The notes under the pieces were generated by a model. It made no database searches, was not told the origin of the DNA, and worked only from the letters and a program-made list of their open reading frames with translations. A stretch of DNA of 5,088 nt from Chitinophagaceae bacterium (GTDB lineage Bacteria > Bacteroidota > Bacteroidia > Chitinophagales > Chitinophagaceae), in contig JANYEU010000297.1 in NCBI GenBank assembly GCA_025362915.1, forward strand, positions 1-5,088, given 5' to 3'. The first letter of the stretch is position 1. The number at the start of each line of letters is the position of its first letter. Of the stretch, positions 1-5,088 are shown piece after piece. Both the position numbers and the translations under genes were made by a program.

Positions 1-63
1 TTGACTATTAAATTAAAAGCATCGGGTGGGCAGGCTATTTACCTAACGCCCATTAAGAAATAA
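1..63 (+). CDS. 3' end of an upstream gene, product unknown (partial)
   Basis: Frame 1 is open from the window edge and ends with TAA at 61-63, giving about 20 C-terminal residues ending in GGQAIYLTPIKK. The alternating hydrophobic and polar pattern around the Gly-Gly looks like a terminal beta-strand pair. Many glycoside hydrolases encoded in Bacteroidota polysaccharide-utilisation loci end in a beta-sandwich of this kind, and a susC/susD pair follows 30 bases downstream, so a carbohydrate-active enzyme is a reasonable guess. Twenty residues cannot establish a family. The frame is the same as that of the susC gene, and this TAA separates the two proteins. An accidental open stretch is possible but less likely, given the protein-like composition and the tight spacing to the next start. 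Confidence 0.55.
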   Translation: MTIKLKASGGQAIYLTPIKK

Positions 64-93
64 CTAATTACAACAGACCTCAAACGTAGTGTT

Positions 94-192
94 ATGAATT
101 TAACGTGTTTAGATAAAAAATATACTAAAGTGTTCAGGAGGATTTCCTTGCTGTTGGCTTTGGGTATTGGTTTTGGGGCTTCAGTTTTTAGC
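94..192 (+). other. Signal peptide of the SusC-like transporter
   Basis: Residues 1-33 have a long basic n-region (KKYTKVFRR), a hydrophobic core (ISLLLALGIGFGA) and a likely signal peptidase I site at VFS|Q, with small or permissive residues at -3 (Val) and -1 (Ser). This supports Sec export and also the choice of ATG 94 as the start. The exact cleavage position is a prediction by eye. Confidence 0.8.
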
Positions 193-3100
193 CAAGGGCC
201 TACTCCTAAGATTATTACTGGAACTGTTACAGATAATAATAAGGGGGTGGCAATGGAAAGGGCAACCGTAAAAGTGAAAGGCACTACGAATGTTACCATT
301 ACTGATAAGGATGGTAAGTTTAAGTTGAAGGTTGTGCCCAATAATAAACCGATACTTTTAGAAGTTTCTTATCAAGGATTTGCAAAAAAGGAGGTAACTG
401 TAACGGGTGATGAGCCAATTAAGATAGAACTGGCAGAGTCTGCGGCTAATATGGCGGATGTGATATTGGTAGATATTGGCTATGGAAAAGTTAAGAAAAA
501 AGACTTAACGGGTTCTGTTGGAAGGGTAAATATGGAGGAAATAAACAAAGCTCCTGTAAAGTCTTTTGATGATGCATTGGCCGGACGGGTGGCTGGTGTG
601 CAGGTAACTTCTCCTGATGGTGAACCAGGATCCAATGCAACCATTGTTATCAGGGGTACAGGTTCGGTCACGCAAGCGTCATCTCCGTTGTATGTAATAG
701 ATGGATTCCCTCAAGAGGATGGTACGTTCAATTCAATCAATCCGAATGACATTGAATCGATAGAAGTCTTGAAAGATGCTTCATCTACGGCCATATATGG
801 TGCGAGGGGAGCTAATGGAGTAATAATTGTTACTACAAAAAGAGGGAAAACACCTAAGCCATTATTAACCTATACGGGTAATTATGGCATTCAAAAGCCG
901 ATTCATTTGATGGAAATGATGAAGCCTTACGAGTTTGTAAGGATGCAAAATGACATTAACCCCTACTTTACCAATGCGGTTTATTTTTCGGGAGGTAAGA
1001 CATTGGATGATTACAAGACAGCCTCTTTTATTGATTGGCAGAAGATTGTGATGAACCCAAATCCCGCTTCTCAAAACCATAGCTTGTCCCTTTCTAGAAG
1101 AACGCCTAAAACTGCCTATACCCTTTCGGCTTCATATACAAACCAAATAGGATTGATAGTAAATAGTGGTTATAAGAGATACCAATCGAGGTTTACATTG
1201 GATAAGACTATAAAAGAAAAATTGAAAGTGGGGGTCAATGTAAACTTTGCCAGCTCAAAATCTTATGGTCAGCAACCCTCGCAACAGGCCGTGCCAAACG
1301 GTCAGGTTGTCTCCAACAGTTATTGGAACTATATGTACAATGTTTGGACATTCAGACCAGTATTTTCAGGAAACAGTGCCGATTTGAATAATTTTATCAA
1401 TAACCAATTGGTTGATGTGGAAGATGGGGTTTCTATTTCGTCGGTAAATCCATATATCACAGCCATGCATGAATTAAATAATAGGTATAACATCACCACA
1501 GCGGGCAATGCTTATCTGCAATATAACCTGACAAAAGAATTGACATTCAGGGCAACCTTTGGTATTACTGATATACATAACAAGAACCAACAATTGCATG
1601 ATTCAATGACCAATAGTGGTAGTCAGTTGACCTCTTATGGTAGAACGAACGGTATAAACGGAAGTTCCTCTACTTCGGATAATGTTAGTTTATTAAATGA
1701 GAATACGTTCACTTATAATAAGAGGTTTAATAAAGACAATGTCTTAAATGCAGTTGTTGGTTTTACCGTTCAGGAAAACAGATTTACAGGAAGCACTTTT
1801 ACTTCAACCAAAATACCCGCATCCGCAGGAACCGGGGTAGATGCGTTAGACAAAGGGTACATTACCAATGGTATATTTATTCCCGGCTTGAATAGAATGA
1901 AGTCTTTTTTAGGAAGGGTCAATTACAATTATAAGAGTAATTACTTATTTACGGTTTCAATGCGTGCTGATGGAAGTTCGAAGTTTGCTTCAGGACACAA
2001 ATGGGGTTACTTCCCTTCAGCTGCTTTTGCTTGGAGGGTAAGCAATGAGAAATTCCTTCAAAAATATTCTTTCATCAACGATGCCAAGTTAAGGGTAAGT
2101 ATTGGTGCTACTGGTAATAACAGGGTGGGTGACAACGCTTATGCAACACTTTATACCCCAAATAGTGGCAACATAACAAGTGGTAGTTATTATTCTTTCA
2201 ATGATCAGAATGTTTATAATTCGGTCCTAACACAAATGGGGAATCCAAACCTTAAATGGGAGTCTATCTTGCAACCAGATTTAGGACTTGATTTAACCAT
2301 ATTCAACAATATTGTCATTGGAATGGATTATTATAACAAGATAACAACAAACCTGTTGGTTAATGTTTCGTTGCCCTATACATCTGGGTTTTCAAGTGGT
2401 ATTGAAAACGTAGGAGTGGTTCAAAACAAGGGGTTTGAATTTTCAATATCCACTACCAATATCAGGAAAAAGAACTTTACTTGGACATCAAGCTTTAATA
2501 TTTCTTTCAATGACAATAAGCTGGTTTCCTTGGTTAGTGGGCTTGACCAAATGTTGAGTACTAAGAACATTGGGCAGCAAATGAGTCAGTTTGATTACAT
2601 CGCAAAGATTGGAAAACCAGTTGCACAATTTTATGGATATGTGGCTTATGGAATGTATCAATACAAAGATTTTTATCAGGTGCCTAATGGTGCAAATGGA
2701 ATATTGTATGTTCTAAAACCGGGTATTGCATACTATACCAGTTCTGCAGCCAATAGTATTTCTACTATCAATACCAACTCTTCAGTCTCTGTCCAGCCAG
2801 GCGATCCTAAGTTTAAAGACTTAAATGGAGATGGCAAATTGGATCAAAATGATTATACCACCATTGGACGGCCATTTCCTATTCACTTTGGAGGGTTTTC
2901 TAATAATTTCACTTATAAAAGATTCGATTTAAGCATATTTACGCAATGGTCTTATGGCAATCAGGTGATAAATGCAAACCGGATTGCTATGGAAGGTGGC
3001 ACAAGTGCACCGCAAAGTGGTAGCTCGTTAAATGTATCTAGTGCGGGCATGGTAAACACCAACCAATTTGCTGCTTATGCAAACCGTTGGACGCCAACCA

Positions 3101-3423
3101 ATCCAAGTAACTTGTATCCAAGGGTGAATGCAAATGCGGGAGGAACGCGACAAATATCAAGCAGGATTGTAGAAGATGCTTCTTATTTCAGGATAAAAAC
3201 AGTTCAGTTTGGCTATAACTTCCCTGTAAAATGGGTTAAATCCATCAAGGCAGTTATAGCCCGTATTTATGTTTCTGCCCAGAACCTATTCACGTTTACA
3301 AAATACTCCGGACCAGATCCAGAAGTGTCTACTGCTGCTGGAAATAATTTAATGCCAGGGTTCGATTATTCACCATATCCAAGAACGAGAGTGGTAACTA
3401 TTGGGGGTACAATCACTTTCTAG
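94..3423 (+). CDS. SusC/RagA-family TonB-dependent outer-membrane transporter
   Basis: This complete 1109-residue protein is the outer-membrane barrel of a SusCD importer, which takes up oligomeric nutrients using energy from TonB-ExbBD. A signal peptide covers about residues 1-33. A carboxypeptidase-regulatory-like beta domain follows at about 40-115, then a TonB-box-like DVILVDIGYG at 122-131. The plug domain spans about 135-255 and holds the family signatures YVIDG (200-204) and VLKDASSTAIYGARGANG (225-242). The rest is the barrel, with RADGSSKF (624-631), GATGNN (671-676), NPNLKWE (717-723), an acidic DxNxDGxLDxND loop (909-920) and a closing GGTITF whose terminal Phe is typical of outer-membrane barrels. 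The length is normal for the family. No STN domain precedes the regulatory-like domain. ATG 94 is the first start after the in-frame TAA at 61-63, and the next in-frame ATG would lose the signal peptide. A susD homologue follows after 18 bases. The family is certain; the substrate cannot be read from the sequence. Confidence 0.97.
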   Translation: MNLTCLDKKYTKVFRRISLLLALGIGFGASVFSQGPTPKIITGTVTDNNKGVAMERATVKVKGTTNVTITDKDGKFKLKVVPNNKPILLEVSYQGFAKKEVTVTGDEPIKIELAESAANMADVILVDIGYGKVKKKDLTGSVGRVNMEEINKAPVKSFDDALAGRVAGVQVTSPDGEPGSNATIVIRGTGSVTQASSPLYVIDGFPQEDGTFNSINPNDIESIEVLKDASSTAIYGARGANGVIIVTTKRGKTPKPLLTYTGNYGIQKPIHLMEMMKPYEFVRMQNDINPYFTNAVYFSGGKTLDDYKTASFIDWQKIVMNPNPASQNHSLSLSRRTPKTAYTLSASYTNQIGLIVNSGYKRYQSRFTLDKTIKEKLKVGVNVNFASSKSYGQQPSQQAVPNGQVVSNSYWNYMYNVWTFRPVFSGNSADLNNFINNQLVDVEDGVSISSVNPYITAMHELNNRYNITTAGNAYLQYNLTKELTFRATFGITDIHNKNQQLHDSMTNSGSQLTSYGRTNGINGSSSTSDNVSLLNENTFTYNKRFNKDNVLNAVVGFTVQENRFTGSTFTSTKIPASAGTGVDALDKGYITNGIFIPGLNRMKSFLGRVNYNYKSNYLFTVSMRADGSSKFASGHKWGYFPSAAFAWRVSNEKFLQKYSFINDAKLRVSIGATGNNRVGDNAYATLYTPNSGNITSGSYYSFNDQNVYNSVLTQMGNPNLKWESILQPDLGLDLTIFNNIVIGMDYYNKITTNLLVNVSLPYTSGFSSGIENVGVVQNKGFEFSISTTNIRKKNFTWTSSFNISFNDNKLVSLVSGLDQMLSTKNIGQQMSQFDYIAKIGKPVAQFYGYVAYGMYQYKDFYQVPNGANGILYVLKPGIAYYTSSAANSISTINTNSSVSVQPGDPKFKDLNGDGKLDQNDYTTIGRPFPIHFGGFSNNFTYKRFDLSIFTQWSYGNQVINANRIAMEGGTSAPQSGSSLNVSSAGMVNTNQFAAYANRWTPTNPSNLYPRVNANAGGTRQISSRIVEDASYFRIKTVQFGYNFPVKWVKSIKAVIARIYVSAQNLFTFTKYSGPDPEVSTAAGNNLMPGFDYSPYPRTRVVTIGGTITF

Positions 3424-3441
3424 AAATTAAAAGAAGAAATA

Positions 3442-3495
3442 ATGAAAAAGAAATATTTATCAATCATATTCATCGCAATCCTAATTGTTTCCTGC
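3442..3495 (+). other. Lipoprotein signal peptide and lipobox of the SusD-like protein
   Basis: The first 18 residues have a MKKKY basic start, a hydrophobic core (LSIIFIAILIV) and the lipobox LIVSC, with Cys18 as the signal peptidase II and lipidation site. The residues after Cys (NKFLD) lack the strongly acidic run described as a surface-export signal in some Bacteroidota lipoproteins. SusD proteins often lack it and are still surface-exposed, so this is not evidence against surface location. Confidence 0.88.
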
Positions 3496-5088
3496 AATAA
3501 GTTTTTGGATACAAAACCACAGGTTGTTCTTACGCCCATTCAGGCTTTTCAAACGCCTACACAAATAACTTCTGCCATTGCTGGGGTTTATACAAACCTT
3601 AGGACAACCAACTTTTACGGGCAATATTATACTTCATGGTACACCGTGCCTACCGATGAAAGTTACTTTTATAATACAAGCTTTCCCTTTACTTATTATG
3701 CCAATAATTCATCAGATAATACAAACGGGAATACAATAGGCTTTTGGAAAGGATGTTTTCAATCAATAAATTATGCCAATACATTGTTGGACAATATTGA
3801 TGCTTCTGCCGCAATTGGGCATGTAGATACCGCTTTTGTAAGGAAGGCAAAAGGCGAAACCTATTTTTTAAGGGGGTACTACTATTTTTTACTGGTGCAA
3901 TGGTTTGGTGGTGTTCCCTTGGAACTTCATGCTAATACCGATCCTACAAAAGTTAACATAGCCCGGAACACTACCAAACAGGTTTACGATCAGATAATTG
4001 CAGACATGTCTATCGCCGATTCCTTATTGTACGATCAAAGCTTCCAAACCTTTAAATATTCAGATAGGGTTACGCAAGAAGCAGTAGAAGGAATTTTGGC
4101 AAGGGTTTGTTTGTATGCCGCAGGGCAGCCAACCAATGATACCAAGCGTTTTAAGGATGCCATCTATTGGGCATCTAAATTAATTAATGCGGGTACTCAT
4201 GGTCTTTTGGCCAACTATTCTCAACCCTTTATTGATGAATGCCAAAACAATTATAACCTAGAAAATATTTGGGAAATAGGGTTCAACCAAAAAGGCGTTG
4301 GTATTCCTTCTGCAGGCGGAACCATTGGTGTTTATTGTGGTGTGGGAAATACAAGTGCAAGTAGTAACGCTGCCGCAACGGGGAATGCTTACGATAGTGG
4401 TTACTGCTACGCCTATGTAAAATTGCATCCAAGGTTATATTGCTCTTATGAATCTGGCGATTACAGGCGTAATTGGAACGTAGCCAACTACTCATTTTCT
4501 GGAGCTGCGGCAACCAAGATACCGATGGCTAGTAATAAATATTGGTCAAGAAACCCGGCCAAGTGGAGGCGGGAATACGAGCCGGCAATAAGTAGGTCTG
4601 TTCAGGTAACCTCCAGTACTAATTTTCCTGTATTGCGATATGCCGATGTTTTATTGATGTTGGCAGAAGCCGAAAATGAAGTAAATGGTCCAACCGCAAC
4701 CGCTTACGATGCAATAAAAAAGGTTAGGGATAGAAGCATATCTCCTTTCCCAATCATAGATAGTTTGGGTGTTATTGTGGGTTCTGGTTATACATCTAAG
4801 CCCGATTTTAATTGGTCTAATTTATCAGGAACTGGTTGGAATGTAAATCCTGTCTATGTCGGAAGCACTAATGTAACTACAGGAATAACTACCTACACTG
4901 TAAATGCACTATTGGTATCTCAAGGTACAGGCGTTGGAAATGTAAGTACTGGCTTTACATCCACCCCAACAGTTTCAATAGGCAATCAATGGGCTGCGGC
5001 AACATTGTATGATACTGGTATGCAGGTAGCCGCTCCCAACGGGAAATTATATACTGTTACGGCTAAGGGAACTACTACAAGTACCCCG
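3442..5088 (+). CDS. SusD/RagB-family surface lipoprotein (3' end outside window)
   Basis: The frame is open for 549 codons from ATG 3442 to the window edge with no stop. The product is the surface lipoprotein that caps the SusC barrel and captures the nutrient. A lipoprotein signal peptide ends in LIVSC, making Cys18 the lipidated residue, and is followed by NKFLDTKPQ, the usual start of mature SusD proteins. Family landmarks in order are FWKGCFQSINYANTLLDNI (about 101-119), the helix GETYFLRGYYYF with WFGGVPL (138-160), VYDQIIADM (about 181-189), a TPR-like helix around AVEGILARVCLYAAG (214-228), and RYADVLLMLAEAE (399-411) leading to VRDRS (428-432). Instead of the expected C-terminal DERRREF-type helix, residues 434-549 are a Gly/Thr/Ser/Val-rich stretch that looks like an inserted module. 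Most SusD proteins are roughly 450-650 residues, so the full protein is probably at the long end. The gene starts 18 bases after the susC stop and should share its transcript. The leader AAAAGAAGAAATA is purine-rich but not a strong Shine-Dalgarno site, as is common in this phylum. Confidence 0.95.
   Translation, partial: MKKKYLSIIFIAILIVSCNKFLDTKPQVVLTPIQAFQTPTQITSAIAGVYTNLRTTNFYGQYYTSWYTVPTDESYFYNTSFPFTYYANNSSDNTNGNTIGFWKGCFQSINYANTLLDNIDASAAIGHVDTAFVRKAKGETYFLRGYYYFLLVQWFGGVPLELHANTDPTKVNIARNTTKQVYDQIIADMSIADSLLYDQSFQTFKYSDRVTQEAVEGILARVCLYAAGQPTNDTKRFKDAIYWASKLINAGTHGLLANYSQPFIDECQNNYNLENIWEIGFNQKGVGIPSAGGTIGVYCGVGNTSASSNAAATGNAYDSGYCYAYVKLHPRLYCSYESGDYRRNWNVANYSFSGAAATKIPMASNKYWSRNPAKWRREYEPAISRSVQVTSSTNFPVLRYADVLLMLAEAENEVNGPTATAYDAIKKVRDRSISPFPIIDSLGVIVGSGYTSKPDFNWSNLSGTGWNVNPVYVGSTNVTTGITTYTVNALLVSQGTGVGNVSTGFTSTPTVSIGNQWAAATLYDTGMQVAAPNGKLYTVTAKGTTTSTP
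4741..5088 (+). other. Candidate inserted beta-rich module inside the SusD-like protein
   Basis: Residues 434-549 are unlike the alpha-helical body of SusD: rich in Gly, Thr, Ser and Val, with few charged residues and strand-like alternation. Two GSGYTSxP-type motifs are visible (GSGYTSKP at 447-454 and STGFTSTP at 502-509, the second followed by TVSIG). Then come W517, Y523, G526 and V529, and LYTVTAKGTTTSTP at 536-549. This resembles short modules seen in phage tail or adhesin-like proteins, and more loosely the aromatic pattern of CBM5/12-type chitin-binding modules. The segment stays in frame with the rest of the gene and codon use does not change obviously, so it reads as part of the protein rather than a frameshift product. 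Its right boundary lies beyond the window. Binding function is a guess. Confidence 0.6.

Noticed and set aside
130..165. Possible twin-arginine export motif (FRRISLLL) in the SusC signal peptide
   Set aside because: The consensus S/T-R-R-x-F-L-K is not met (Phe before the arginines, Ile-Ser-Leu after), and outer-membrane barrels are exported unfolded through Sec.
39..341. Minus-strand open frame of 100 codons overlapping the susC start
   Set aside because: It lies antisense to the signal peptide and regulatory-like domain of a certain gene, and its product shows no recognisable family; it is a shadow of the coding strand.
480..671. Minus-strand open frame of 63 codons inside susC
   Set aside because: It is wholly antisense to the conserved plug region, has no independent start signal and no family resemblance.
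865..1080. Minus-strand open frame of 71 codons inside susC
   Set aside because: It is antisense to the barrel-coding region and its composition does not look like a real protein.
3424..3441. Possible terminator or promoter between susC and susD
   Set aside because: The 18-base gap is A-rich with no inverted repeat and no room for a promoter; it fits a cotranscribed pair.
4283..4513. Minus-strand open frame of 76 codons inside susD
   Set aside because: It is antisense to the SusD body; the His/Arg/Gln/Ser-rich product is what reverse-complemented coding sequence tends to give.
4741..5088. Frameshift as the explanation for the unusual SusD end
   Set aside because: The reading frame stays open to the window edge, and the segment forms coherent protein-like motifs with codon use like the rest of the gene, so an in-frame insertion is the better reading.

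Overview
The window holds a tandem SusC/SusD-type nutrient-uptake gene pair plus the last codons of a gene just upstream, all on the + strand. A SusC-like TonB-dependent transporter followed by a SusD-like lipoprotein is a hallmark of Bacteroidota. The DNA is AT-rich by eye, the coding starts lack strong Shine-Dalgarno sites, and the protein style (N-terminal carboxypeptidase-regulatory-like domain, plug with YVIDGFP and a VLKDASS...GARGANG block) fits a free-living member such as the Sphingobacteriaceae or Chitinophagaceae. The family placement is an inference; the phylum is well supported.

Layout: 1-63 is the 3' end of an upstream reading frame, ending in TAA. A 30-base gap follows. 94-3423 is a complete susC homologue (1109 residues). 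An 18-base gap follows. 3442-5088 is a susD homologue that is open to the window edge (549 codons, no stop). The gaps are too short for obvious promoters or terminators, so all three genes are probably cotranscribed.

Function: the SusD lipoprotein should sit on the cell surface as the lid of the SusC barrel, capturing an oligomeric nutrient (often a glycan, sometimes a peptide) for TonB-driven import into the periplasm. The window gives no direct evidence of the substrate. The complete susC lacks an N-terminal STN domain, so regulation by direct contact with a FecR-type anti-sigma factor is not expected.

The most unusual part is the end of the susD gene. After the canonical helix with RYADVLLMLAEAE and VRDRS, where SusD proteins normally reach their conserved C-terminal DERRREF-type helix within a few dozen residues, this protein runs at least 116 residues into a Gly/Thr/Ser/Val-rich, beta-like segment. 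That segment carries two GSGYTSxP-like motifs and a W-x5-Y-x2-G-x2-V...LYTVT...GTTTSTP motif. It looks like an inserted accessory, possibly ligand-binding, module. Apart from this, the window is an ordinary polysaccharide-utilisation-type locus fragment, and I did not find a clearly new system in it.
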